Shown here in pieces: positions 1 through 5,911 of a DNA stretch of 6,261 bases; the stretch's first letter is position 1, and each line of letters begins with the position of its first letter. The position numbers and the translations under genes were made by a program. The notes under the pieces were generated by a model. The model did not search any database and had not been told where the DNA came from. It saw only the letters and a list, made by a program, of their open reading frames with translations. The stretch is from Bradyrhizobium sp. (GTDB lineage Bacteria > Pseudomonadota > Alphaproteobacteria > Rhizobiales > Xanthobacteraceae). The stretch is from positions 1 to 6,261 of the forward strand of contig JAICIT010000169.1 of NCBI GenBank assembly GCA_025960445.1, given 5' to 3'.

Positions 1-86
1 GCTTTGTCTTGAACGCTGACGCGCCGCTTCTCGCGCAAGTTTCAACCTCTGGCGTCAATGACAGGTTGGTGTAGGCTTGGGAACAA

Positions 87-115
87 CGGGTGCCAAAACC
101 CGGTATGAAGGGGAG
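87..115 (+). promoter_or_regulatory. Leader hairpin and ribosome binding site of the first gene
   Basis: A purine-rich Shine-Dalgarno sequence, AAGGGGAG at 108-115, lies four bases before the ATG at 120 and fixes that start over the in-frame GTG at 90 and ATG at 105. Just upstream, CGGGT (87-91) and ACCCG (98-102) can pair into a 5-bp stem with a six-base loop. The hairpin is short and may be chance. No convincing -35/-10 pair was seen in bases 1-86, so the promoter may lie upstream of the window. Confidence 0.5.
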
Positions 116-119
116 CAAC

Positions 120-2276
120 ATGGATCCGAGAAGGTGGACGCTGTCGGTTTTTACGATCGGCGTGACCGTTATCGCAGCAGGCCTGCTTTCTTCCCCGCCT
201 GCGAGCGCGCAACAGCCGGCGGTTACCATCGATGCAGATGACATTGGCGGCGTTGTGCGCGGCCCAGGCGGCCCCGAAGCGGGCGTCTGGGTGATTGCCG
301 AGACTTCGGAGCTGCCTACGAAATTCGCCAAGATCGTTGTCACCGACGATCAGGGCCGGTTCGTGATCCCCGACTTGCCGCCCAAGGTGAATTATGAGGT
401 CTGGGTGCGTGGCTACGGTCTGGTGGATTCGCCAAAACTTCGCGCCAAGCCGGGCCAGCTGCTCAGCCTGACGGCGGTGCCGGCGCCGAACGAGGCTGCG
501 GCTGCGCACTACTATCCGGCAATCTACTGGTTCACCCTGTTGAAGATTCCACCGGTCAAGGATTTCGGCGGCAGCACCGATATCCCGAAGGAGATCACAC
601 AAGACATCTGGCGCCAGCGCATGAACAACGTCGATTGCATCGGGTGTCATCAGCTTGGCCAGGAAGCGACCCGCACCATCCCGGCGGCGTTCGGCGAATT
701 CAAGTCTGGCGAAGAGGCGTGGATGCGTCGTGTTTCCTCCGGCCAAACCGGCGAATGGATGGTGAACCGCCTCGCGGGACAACTCGGCGGCGTGCCGTTC
801 AAATATTTTGGCGACTGGACCGATCGAGTGGCTGCCGGCGAGTTGCCGAAGAACAAGCCGCAGCGTCCGGCCGGGATTGAGCGCAATGTCGTCATCTCCT
901 CGTGGGAGTGGGCTACTGAGAAACATTTCGTCCACGACCTGATCTCAACGGACCGGCGCAATCCGACGGTCAATGCGTACGGCCCGCTATATGGTTCGAA
1001 CGAATACTCCTCCGATGACATGCCGATTCTCGACCCGAAGACGAGCAAGGTGACGTTCTTCAAAATGCCCGTCGCTGATCCCGCCATGCCCGAAATGTTT
1101 GGGCCGCCACTGCATCCCAATGCCATGCCGAAACCGATCGGACCGTCTGCTTACTGGGGCGACGAGCAGATCTGGAGCCAGCGCGCGAACAACCATAACG
1201 GCATGTTCGACGGCCAGGGCCGCGTCTGGCTCGCGGCTTCCGTGCGCGGCATCGATAACCCCGCGTTCTGTAAAAAAGGCTCGGATCATCCGTCGGCCAA
1301 GGCGTTCCCGCTGGAACGTTCGGGACGGCAAGCCTCGATGCTCGATCCCAAGACAATGAAGTACAGCTTCATCGACACCTGCTTTGGCACCCATCACCCG
1401 CAGTTCGGCTATGACGTTGACAATACGTTGTGGTTTTCAGGAACCGGTCCAGTAGCCGGCTGGGTCAACACCAAGGTATGGGATGCGACCGGCGACGCCG
1501 TAAAGGCGCAAGGCTGGGCGCCGTTCGTTCTCGATACCAATGGCAACGGCAAGGTGGACGAATACTCCGAGCCCGGCACTCCGGCGCAAGCTGGCAAGGA
1601 CATGCGCGTCGCGGGCTCGGGTCCATACGCTGTCATGCCGCACCCGACCGACGGCTCGGTCTGGTACACGGTCAACGTGTTTGCCGGCACACCCGGCTTC
1701 ATGCGTTTCGACCCGAAAACAAAATTGTCCGAGTTTTATGCGATTCCAAAGGAAGGCATCGGCGTACGAGGCGGAGACATCGACAAGGACGGCGTAGTCT
1801 GGGGCTCGGGCTCGAACGGCACTCTGATCAGTTTCGATCGGCGCCAATGCAAGAACCCGCTTAACGGACCTAACGCGACGGGCAACCACTGTCCCGAAGG
1901 ATTTGCTTACTACAAATATCCGGGTCCGGGATTTGAGGGTTTTGAGAACACCAGCGCCGAGGCGAGCTATTACACCTGGGTCGACCATCACAACACAGTC
2001 GGTCTTGGCGAGAACATTCCAATCTCGACCGCAAACCTCAATGACGGATTCGTTGCGCTGAAGGACGGTCGAATGGTGATGCTGCGCATTCCCTATCCGC
2101 TTGGCTTTTTCGCCAAGGGACTGGACGGACGCATCGATGACCCGAATGCTGGCTGGAAGGGCAGGGGATTGTGGAGCACAAGCGGCGATCGCACGCCATG
2201 GATGATGGAGGGTGGCAAGGGATCAAAGCCGCGTGCCGTGCATATCCAGCTACGGCCAGATCCGCTGGCGAATTAG
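120..2276 (+). CDS. Exported mono-heme c-type cytochrome with carboxypeptidase-regulatory-like and beta-propeller-like regions
   Basis: The 718-residue product starts with a Sec-type signal peptide: an RR-containing N-terminus, a hydrophobic stretch at about 8-23, and likely cleavage after ASA at residue 30. Residues about 43-118 resemble a carboxypeptidase-regulatory-like beta-sandwich (GGVVRGPGG, then TDDQGRFVIPDLPP). A single c-type heme motif, CIGCH, is at 173-177, so the protein should mature in the periplasm. The body from about 280 on looks like a Vgb/NHL-type beta-propeller: DPKT recurs at 305, 409 and 531, each followed by a hydrophobic strand, and blade-like segments end in VW or LW. 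Four non-heme cysteines (384, 421, 577, 591) could form disulfides. An EF-hand-like loop, DTNGNGKVD, starts at 472. The SGNH hydrolase gene follows 48 bases later, probably in the same operon. Similar proteins are usually annotated only as carboxypeptidase regulatory-like domain proteins. An electron-transfer or periplasmic oxidoreductase role is inference from the heme site; the substrate is unknown. Confidence 0.85.
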   Translation: MDPRRWTLSVFTIGVTVIAAGLLSSPPASAQQPAVTIDADDIGGVVRGPGGPEAGVWVIAETSELPTKFAKIVVTDDQGRFVIPDLPPKVNYEVWVRGYGLVDSPKLRAKPGQLLSLTAVPAPNEAAAAHYYPAIYWFTLLKIPPVKDFGGSTDIPKEITQDIWRQRMNNVDCIGCHQLGQEATRTIPAAFGEFKSGEEAWMRRVSSGQTGEWMVNRLAGQLGGVPFKYFGDWTDRVAAGELPKNKPQRPAGIERNVVISSWEWATEKHFVHDLISTDRRNPTVNAYGPLYGSNEYSSDDMPILDPKTSKVTFFKMPVADPAMPEMFGPPLHPNAMPKPIGPSAYWGDEQIWSQRANNHNGMFDGQGRVWLAASVRGIDNPAFCKKGSDHPSAKAFPLERSGRQASMLDPKTMKYSFIDTCFGTHHPQFGYDVDNTLWFSGTGPVAGWVNTKVWDATGDAVKAQGWAPFVLDTNGNGKVDEYSEPGTPAQAGKDMRVAGSGPYAVMPHPTDGSVWYTVNVFAGTPGFMRFDPKTKLSEFYAIPKEGIGVRGGDIDKDGVVWGSGSNGTLISFDRRQCKNPLNGPNATGNHCPEGFAYYKYPGPGFEGFENTSAEASYYTWVDHHNTVGLGENIPISTANLNDGFVALKDGRMVMLRIPYPLGFFAKGLDGRIDDPNAGWKGRGLWSTSGDRTPWMMEGGKGSKPRAVHIQLRPDPLAN

Positions 2277-2324
2277 ACCTCCCGGCGTGAGTTGGTTGTG
2301 TGCAACGTCATGGGGGCTCCGCGC

Positions 2325-2816
2325 ATGTTCAAAGGACTCACGATCGTCTTCGTGCTGATGCTTTCCGCCGTCACACCGAGTGATGCACAGATTGTCGCGC
2401 TGGGCGCCAGCAGTACTGCTGGGTTTGGTGTCGGCGCCTCGTCCTCATTCCCCGCACAGTTGGAACGGATTCTACGTGCGAGGGGCCGGCGGATGTTGGT
2501 CCGCAACGCGGGAGTGAGCGGTGATACCACCGGCGGCATGCTTGCGAGATTGCCGAGCGCAGTCCCGAAAGGCACCACGATTGTAATCCTTCAGATTGCC
2601 GGCAATGACGCCATGAGAGGGATGAGCCCGGTTGATGCCCAGGCGAACCGGGCGGAAATCCGCCGGCAACTCCACGCCCGGGGGATTCGGACCATCGAGG
2701 CCGATGGCTACGTCGCCTCGGCGCTTCGAGCCGGCTTAAGGCAACCGGACGGAATTCACATGACGGCGGAGGGTCACCGCCGGGTAGCCGAGCAAATTGC
2801 TGCGTCGATTCGCTAA
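2325..2816 (+). CDS. Small exported SGNH/GDSL-family hydrolase (TesA/arylesterase-like)
   Basis: The 163-residue product has a signal peptide (hydrophobic 5-17, likely cleavage after SDA at 21). SGNH blocks are visible: block I is LGASSTAGFGVG with the presumed nucleophile Ser29; block II is NAGVSGDTTGGML (61-73) with its glycine; block III is AGND (92-95) with Asn94; block V is PDGIH (141-145) with Asp142 and His145. All catalytic positions are present, but the usual GDS around the serine is GAS here. The protein is shorter than TesA-like enzymes mainly because the stretch between blocks III and V is reduced. The start at 2325 is preferred because it gives a clean signal peptide and has GGGGG (2312-2316) upstream; ATG 2310 is an in-frame alternative. 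It probably cleaves an ester or thioester in the periplasm or outside the cell, but the substrate cannot be read from sequence. The 48-base gap to the cytochrome-like gene suggests co-transcription. Confidence 0.82.
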   Translation: MFKGLTIVFVLMLSAVTPSDAQIVALGASSTAGFGVGASSSFPAQLERILRARGRRMLVRNAGVSGDTTGGMLARLPSAVPKGTTIVILQIAGNDAMRGMSPVDAQANRAEIRRQLHARGIRTIEADGYVASALRAGLRQPDGIHMTAEGHRRVAEQIAASIR

Positions 2817-2827
2817 TTCTTGAGAGC

Positions 2828-2843
2828 GCGAGCTTTGGCTCGC
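2828..2843. other. Hairpin downstream of the SGNH hydrolase gene
   Basis: GCGAGC (2828-2833) and GCTCGC (2838-2843) form a perfect 6-bp stem with a TTTG loop, 11 bases after the hydrolase stop codon. No T tract follows on the plus strand, so it is not a standard intrinsic terminator. It could stabilise the 3' end of the mRNA or help termination. Confidence 0.45.
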
Positions 2844-2858
2844 CTGGTGTTCTATCGA

Positions 2859-2877
2859 ACGCGGTAAGGCACCGCGT
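2859..2877. other. Second hairpin in the convergent gap
   Basis: ACGCGGT (2859-2865) and ACCGCGT (2871-2877) form a perfect 7-bp stem around the five-base loop AAGGC. No T tract follows on either strand. It lies 15 bases after the previous hairpin and just past the T tail of the ctrA terminator, so it may mark the 3' end of the plus-strand transcript. Confidence 0.45.
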
Positions 2878-2884
2878 ATCCACC

Positions 2885-2915
2885 AATAAAAAACCCCGCC
2901 ATTCGCGGCGGGGTT
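2885..2915 (-). terminator. Rho-independent terminator of ctrA
   Basis: AACCCCGCC (2892-2900) pairs with GGCGGGGTT (2907-2915) in a perfect 9-bp GC-rich stem with a six-base loop. Read on the minus strand, the stem runs into TTTTTTATT (complement of 2885-2893). The direction of the T tail assigns it to ctrA, whose stop codon lies 44 bases upstream on that strand. On the plus strand only a weak TT-CAGTCTT follows, so it would end the hydrolase transcript less well. Confidence 0.88.
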
Positions 2916-2929
2916 CAGTCTTGGGAGGA

Positions 2930-2947
2930 GTGAGCCTACGGGCTCGC
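2930..2947. other. Hairpin with UACG tetraloop next to the ctrA stop codon
   Basis: GTGAGCC (2930-2936) pairs with GGCTCGC (2941-2947): six Watson-Crick pairs and one T-G wobble. On the plus strand the loop is TACG closed by C-G, a member of the very stable UNCG tetraloop class. It lies 12 bases beyond the ctrA stop and before the ctrA terminator, so it would be part of the ctrA 3' UTR and of any plus-strand read-through transcript. No T tract is attached. Confidence 0.4.
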
Positions 2948-2959
2948 ACTAAGCTCTGA

Positions 2960-3661
2960 TCAGGCGGGAATGCGTTCTTCCACCTCGTGCGGCTCGCGGA
3001 GCACATAGCCCCGGCCCCACACTGTCTCGATGAAGTTGCGGCCCTCGGAAGCGTTGGCGAGCTTCTTGCGCAGCTTGCAAATGAATACGTCGATGATCTT
3101 CAGTTCCGGCTCGTCCATCCCGCCATAAAGGTGGTTCAGGAACATCTCTTTGGTAAGCGTGGTGCCCTTGCGGAGCGAGAGCAGCTCCAGCATCTGGTAT
3201 TCCTTGCCGGTGAGATGCACCCTCTGGCCGCCGACCTCGACGGTCTTGGTGTCGAGATTGACCACGAGATCGCCGGTCTGGATCACTGATTGAGCATGGC
3301 CCTTGGAGCGGCGCACGATCGCGTGGATGCGCGCGACCAGTTCGTCCTTGTGGAACGGTTTGGTCATATAGTCGTCGGCGCCAACGCCAAGGCCCTTCAC
3401 CTTGTCCTCGATGCCGGCTAGGCCGGAGAGGATCAGAATCGGGGTCTTGATCTTGGAAACCCGAAGCTGCTTGAGCACGTCGTAGCCGGACATGTCGGGC
3501 AGGTTAAGGTCGAGTAGTATGATGTCGTAATCGTAGAGCTTTCCGAGATCGACGCCCTCTTCTCCGAGGTCCGTCGTATAGACGTTGAAACTCTCGGATT
3601 TCAGCATCAACTCGATCGACTGCGCGACGGCGCTGTCATCTTCTATCAGCAATACGCGCAT
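2960..3661 (-). CDS. ctrA: Cell-cycle response regulator CtrA (OmpR/PhoB family)
   Basis: The 233-residue protein is a full-length CtrA. Residues 1-117 are the receiver domain: acidic pocket Asp8/Asp9, phospho-acceptor Asp51 in [11 protein letters not shown], switch residue Ser79 and conserved Lys101 in MTKPF. Residues about 127-222 are the winged-helix DNA-binding domain, with [12 protein letters not shown], the stretch around [13 protein letters not shown] and WGRGYVLRE, all typical of CtrA. In alphaproteobacteria CtrA is phosphorylated through the CckA-ChpT relay and controls flagellar, division and DNA-methylation genes; in Caulobacter it also blocks replication initiation. The start is supported by AGGGGA five bases upstream. 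The C-terminus ends in IPA rather than the Ala-Ala reported as the ClpXP signal in Caulobacter. The gene diverges from fliI and ends at its own terminator. The upstream region has GANTC sites and a TTAACCAT octamer, pointing to control by DNA methylation and by CtrA itself. Confidence 0.97.
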   Translation of the reverse strand: MRVLLIEDDSAVAQSIELMLKSESFNVYTTDLGEEGVDLGKLYDYDIILLDLNLPDMSGYDVLKQLRVSKIKTPILILSGLAGIEDKVKGLGVGADDYMTKPFHKDELVARIHAIVRRSKGHAQSVIQTGDLVVNLDTKTVEVGGQRVHLTGKEYQMLELLSLRKGTTLTKEMFLNHLYGGMDEPELKIIDVFICKLRKKLANASEGRNFIETVWGRGYVLREPHEVEERIPA

Positions 3662-3666
3662 GCCAG

Positions 3667-3672
3667 TCCCCT
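3667..3672 (-). promoter_or_regulatory. Ribosome binding site of ctrA
   Basis: On the minus strand AGGGGA lies five bases before the ATG at 3661, a near-ideal Shine-Dalgarno sequence and spacing. It confirms the start that gives the canonical CtrA N-terminus MRVLLIEDD. Confidence 0.75.
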
Positions 3673-3735
3673 ATAGTCGCCGCTGCGGGCGTCAGGTCGG
3701 CCGCACTTGCGGCACTAAAACGCCTTTGCACAACT

Positions 3736-3814
3736 GATTCGGATCCTGACGGGATATGGTTAACAAATTCTGATTCCTCTTCGCAAGGTCTTTCAGTGCA
3801 ATTTTTAACGAATC
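3736..3814. promoter_or_regulatory. Cluster of GANTC (CcrM-type) methylation sites upstream of ctrA
   Basis: GANTC occurs at 3736-3740 (GATTC), 3772-3776 (GATTC) and 3810-3814 (GAATC), spaced 36 and 38 bases apart; a fourth site, GACTC, is at 3901-3905. In Caulobacter, CcrM methylation of GANTC together with GcrA tunes ctrA transcription through the cell cycle. Here the cluster lies 75-153 bases upstream of the ctrA start codon, where a promoter is expected. The sites are read directly from sequence; a regulatory role is inferred from the known biology. Confidence 0.6.
3756..3763 (-). promoter_or_regulatory. Candidate CtrA-binding octamer upstream of ctrA
   Basis: On the minus strand the sequence is TTAACCAT, identical to the 8-mer described as an alternative CtrA site beside the classical TTAA-N7-TTAA. 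It lies about 95 bases upstream of the ctrA start, between two GANTC sites, as expected for autoregulation. The full TTAA-N7-TTAA form is not present here. No -35/-10 elements were assigned with confidence. Confidence 0.5.
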
Positions 3815-3846
3815 GCGCTAAGGTACTGCCTGGAATTCAGTTTTTG

Positions 3847-3854
3847 TTAATCAT
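3847..3854 (+). promoter_or_regulatory. Possible second CtrA-type half-site facing fliI
   Basis: TTAATCAT on the plus strand differs from TTAACCAT at one base. It is followed by CCCG and TTCA, a poor second half-site with a spacing one base longer than the TTAA-N7-TTAA rule. It lies about 175 bases upstream of fliI and could serve either divergent gene. This is a weak motif match. Confidence 0.25.
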
Positions 3855-3957
3855 CCCGTTCACGTTCCACATTAGGAGTAGGGCCTAACCTATTCCTCGC
3901 GACTCAGCCTTCGTTCTGACGGTTGAGCTGCTCTCAGTCATCAAAGACAGTGACGCA

Positions 3958-4032
3958 ATGATTAAGGATGCGGGTAAACACGAAGTTAAGGTCGGAGCCG
4001 CAAGTCGCGGAAACTTAAGGTTTTCGCAATGA
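3958..4032 (+). CDS. Possible 24-codon leader ORF overlapping the fliI start
   Basis: An ATG at 3958 opens a frame of 24 codons (starting [13 protein letters not shown]) that stops at TGA 4030-4032, sharing bases with the fliI start in an ATGA overlap, the geometry of translational coupling. There is no clear Shine-Dalgarno sequence before 3958, and no family was recognised. The frame is open upstream to a TAA at 3886 but without another ATG, GTG or TTG start. It may be coincidence; the 367-base ctrA-fliI gap holds no other gene that I can support. Confidence 0.2.
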   Translation: MIKDAGKHEVKVGAASRGNLRFSQ

Positions 4033-5354
4033 AAGCCCTCGCCGAGCAGATCAGCGACATCGACGGCGTAAATATATATGGCCGCGTGGTGGGCGTGCGC
4101 GGGTTGATGGTCGAGATCGCCGGCCCCATTCACGCGATGTCGGTCGGCGCCCGCATCGTGATCGAGACTGGCGGCCATCGATTCATTCCCTCCGAGGTGA
4201 TCGGGTTCACGGGCAACAACGCGGTGGTGATGCCATTCGCCGGCCTCGAAGGCGTCAGGCGCGGCTGCCGTGCGATGATCGCGAATGCCGCAAGCCAGGT
4301 GCGGCCGTCGCCGCAGTGGCTTGGCCGGGTGTTAAATGCGATGGGCGAGCCCATCGACGGCAAAGGGCCGCTGCCGCAAGGCCCTTCCCCGATGCCGTTT
4401 CGCAATCTGCCGCCGCCGGCGCATTCGAGAAAAAGGGTCGGCGCACCGCTCGATCTCGGCGTGCGCGCGCTCAACACATTCCTGACTTGCTGCCGTGGCC
4501 AGCGGCTCGGCATTTTTGCCGGGTCCGGCGTGGGCAAATCGGTGTTGCTGTCAATGCTGGCGCGCAACGTCGATGCCGATATCACGGTGATCGGATTGGT
4601 CGGCGAACGCGGCCGCGAGGTGCAGGAATTCCTGCAGGATGATCTGGGCGAAGAAGGCCTGGCGCGGTCGGTCGTGGTGGTCGCAACATCGGACGAGCCT
4701 GCCTTGATGCGGCGTCAGGCGGCTTATTTGACTCTGGCGATCGCTGAATATTTCCGCGACGAGGAAAAGGACGTGCTCTGCCTGATGGATTCGGTCACGC
4801 GTTTTGCGATGTCACAGCGCGAGATCGGATTGTCGGCAGGCGAGCCGCCGACGGCCAAGGGCTACACGCCGACGGTCTTTACTGAACTGCCGAAGCTGCT
4901 CGAGCGCGCCGGGCCCGGCACCGGCCGCGGCACCATCACCGGGATCTTTACGGTGCTGGTCGATGGTGATGACCACAACGAGCCGATCGCCGACGCTGTG
5001 CGAGGCATTCTCGACGGGCATGTCGTAATGGAGCGCGGGATTGCCGAACGCGGGCGTTTTCCCGCGATCAACGTGCTCAAATCGGTGTCCCGCACCATGC
5101 CGAAATCGGCCGATCCGGCCTATCTGCCAACCATCAACAAGGCACGCCAGATCATGGCCACGTACGCCGACATGGAGGAACTGATCCGGCTCGGCGCTTA
5201 TCGCGCAGGCTCCAGCGCGGAAGTCGACGAAGCGATCCGGCTGCATGAACCGTTCGAGAGTTTTTTGCGCCAGGATAAGGACGAAGTGACCGGATTGAAT
5301 GAAGCTTACCGCCAACTCGCGCGAATCCTGAGCGATTTGGAAACGGAACGCTAA
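4029..5354 (+). CDS. fliI: Flagellum-specific export ATPase FliI
   Basis: The 441-residue protein is a complete FliI, the hexameric ATPase at the cytoplasmic base of the flagellar type III export apparatus; it works with FliH and FliJ to feed rod, hook and filament subunits into the export gate. Residues about 10-90 form the N-terminal beta-barrel region. The F1-type ATPase core carries the Walker A P-loop AGSGVGKS (164-171), GERGRE with presumed catalytic Glu193, and Walker B VLCLMDS with Asp254, then the family-typical [11 protein letters not shown] and [12 protein letters not shown]. Near 346-357 is [12 protein letters not shown], with Arg355 at the likely arginine-finger position. The C-terminal part (about 375-441) is helical. 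A weak AAGG lies eight bases before the ATG. The gene diverges from ctrA and is followed 108 bases later by fliJ. Length is as usual for the family and no key residue is missing. T3SS and F1 relatives were considered, but the pairing with fliJ supports the flagellar assignment. Confidence 0.96.
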   Translation: MKALAEQISDIDGVNIYGRVVGVRGLMVEIAGPIHAMSVGARIVIETGGHRFIPSEVIGFTGNNAVVMPFAGLEGVRRGCRAMIANAASQVRPSPQWLGRVLNAMGEPIDGKGPLPQGPSPMPFRNLPPPAHSRKRVGAPLDLGVRALNTFLTCCRGQRLGIFAGSGVGKSVLLSMLARNVDADITVIGLVGERGREVQEFLQDDLGEEGLARSVVVVATSDEPALMRRQAAYLTLAIAEYFRDEEKDVLCLMDSVTRFAMSQREIGLSAGEPPTAKGYTPTVFTELPKLLERAGPGTGRGTITGIFTVLVDGDDHNEPIADAVRGILDGHVVMERGIAERGRFPAINVLKSVSRTMPKSADPAYLPTINKARQIMATYADMEELIRLGAYRAGSSAEVDEAIRLHEPFESFLRQDKDEVTGLNEAYRQLARILSDLETER

Positions 5355-5422
5355 CTTTGTCAGGCCATCATCCGCGCCAGATAAACAGCAATGCCGGTGG
5401 GGCCCTTGGGGGGTACCGGTCT

Positions 5423-5443
5423 GTCCCGCGTCCAGATCGGGAC
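5423..5443 (+). promoter_or_regulatory. Hairpin just upstream of the fliJ ribosome binding site
   Basis: GTCCCG (5423-5428) and CGGGAC (5438-5443) form a perfect 6-bp stem with a nine-base loop, four bases before the fliJ Shine-Dalgarno region GGGGAG (5448-5453). The fliI-fliJ gap (5355-5462) is long for this gene pair and rich in G runs at 5398-5413. The stem could set fliJ translation or an mRNA processing point; no T tract follows, so it is not a terminator. Confidence 0.4.
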
Positions 5444-5462
5444 TTCTGGGGAGTATGAGTCG

Positions 5463-5885
5463 ATGAAGTCACGCGAAACGCTAATCCGTCTCAAGAAATT
5501 CCAGGTCGACGAGAAGCGTCGACGGGTAGCCCAGATCGAAGGCATGATCGCCGATTTCCAGCGCATGTCGGTCGATCTCGAGCGCGAAATCCAATCCGAG
5601 CAGGAACGTGCCGGCATCAACGATCCCTCGCACTTCGCATATCCGACTTATGCCAAGGCTGCGATTCAGCGCCGTGAAAATCTGACGCGTTCGGCTGACG
5701 AACTGCGGATCCAGCTTGAAGACGCCAAAAGCCTGCTGGGCGAAGCCTTCGAGGAACTGAAGAAAGTCGAGCTGCTGGACGAACGCGATCAGGCCCGCGA
5801 ACGCGCCGAGGAAAGCGCGCGCGAACAGGCCGATCTCGACAGCATCGGGCTGATGCGTGCGCGCATCGGGGCCGCGCTCGCCTGA
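5463..5885 (+). CDS. fliJ: Flagellar export protein FliJ
   Basis: The 140-residue, highly charged protein is almost entirely helical: one long helix at about 4-49, a break at 51-62 (GINDPSHFAYP), and a second helix at about 63-125, as expected for the antiparallel coiled coil of FliJ. FliJ sits in the centre of the FliI hexamer, resembles the F1 gamma stalk, and couples the ATPase to the export gate. The start at 5463 has GGGGAG (5448-5453) nine bases upstream and gives the usual FliJ N-terminus (MKSRETLIRLKKFQVDEKRR). The in-frame ATG at 5391 would add 24 glycine-rich residues with no Shine-Dalgarno sequence and is unlikely. Position directly after fliI and the length (family members are about 140-150 residues) support the call, although FliJ sequences diverge widely. 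The gene ends 26 bases before a strong terminator. Confidence 0.9.
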   Translation: MKSRETLIRLKKFQVDEKRRRVAQIEGMIADFQRMSVDLEREIQSEQERAGINDPSHFAYPTYAKAAIQRRENLTRSADELRIQLEDAKSLLGEAFEELKKVELLDERDQARERAEESAREQADLDSIGLMRARIGAALA

Positions 5886-5911
5886 AGCATTCTCTCTAGC
5901 TCAAGCATTCC

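Noticed and set aside
42..935. A 297-codon open frame on the minus strand opposite the start of the cytochrome-like gene
   Set aside because: It overlaps a gene with a clear signal peptide, heme motif and Shine-Dalgarno sequence. Its translation is arginine- and histidine-rich with no recognisable domain, typical of an antisense shadow in GC-rich DNA.
2371..3006. A 211-codon minus-strand open frame spanning the hydrolase gene, the convergent gap and the end of ctrA
   Set aside because: It runs through the terminator and hairpins and overlaps two well-supported genes; the composition is arginine/proline/serine-rich without family signatures.
3805..3820. TTAACGAATCGCGCTAA as a classical CtrA box (TTAA-N7-TTAA)
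   Set aside because: The second half is CTAA and the spacer is nine bases, so it breaks both the sequence and spacing rules.
3872..3888. Inverted repeat TTAGG-N7-CCTAA as an operator
   Set aside because: Arms of five bases with a seven-base spacer are expected by chance in a region of this size, and no regulator with this site is known to me.
3885..4178. A 97-codon minus-strand open frame covering the fliI leader and the start of fliI
   Set aside because: Its N-terminal part is antisense to the conserved fliI N-terminus, it has no recognisable domain, and it is better explained as a shadow.
5391..5462. Extension of FliJ to the in-frame ATG at 5391
   Set aside because: The extra 24 residues are glycine-rich, lie outside the coiled coil and have no Shine-Dalgarno sequence; ATG 5463 has GGGGAG upstream and gives the usual FliJ N-terminus.
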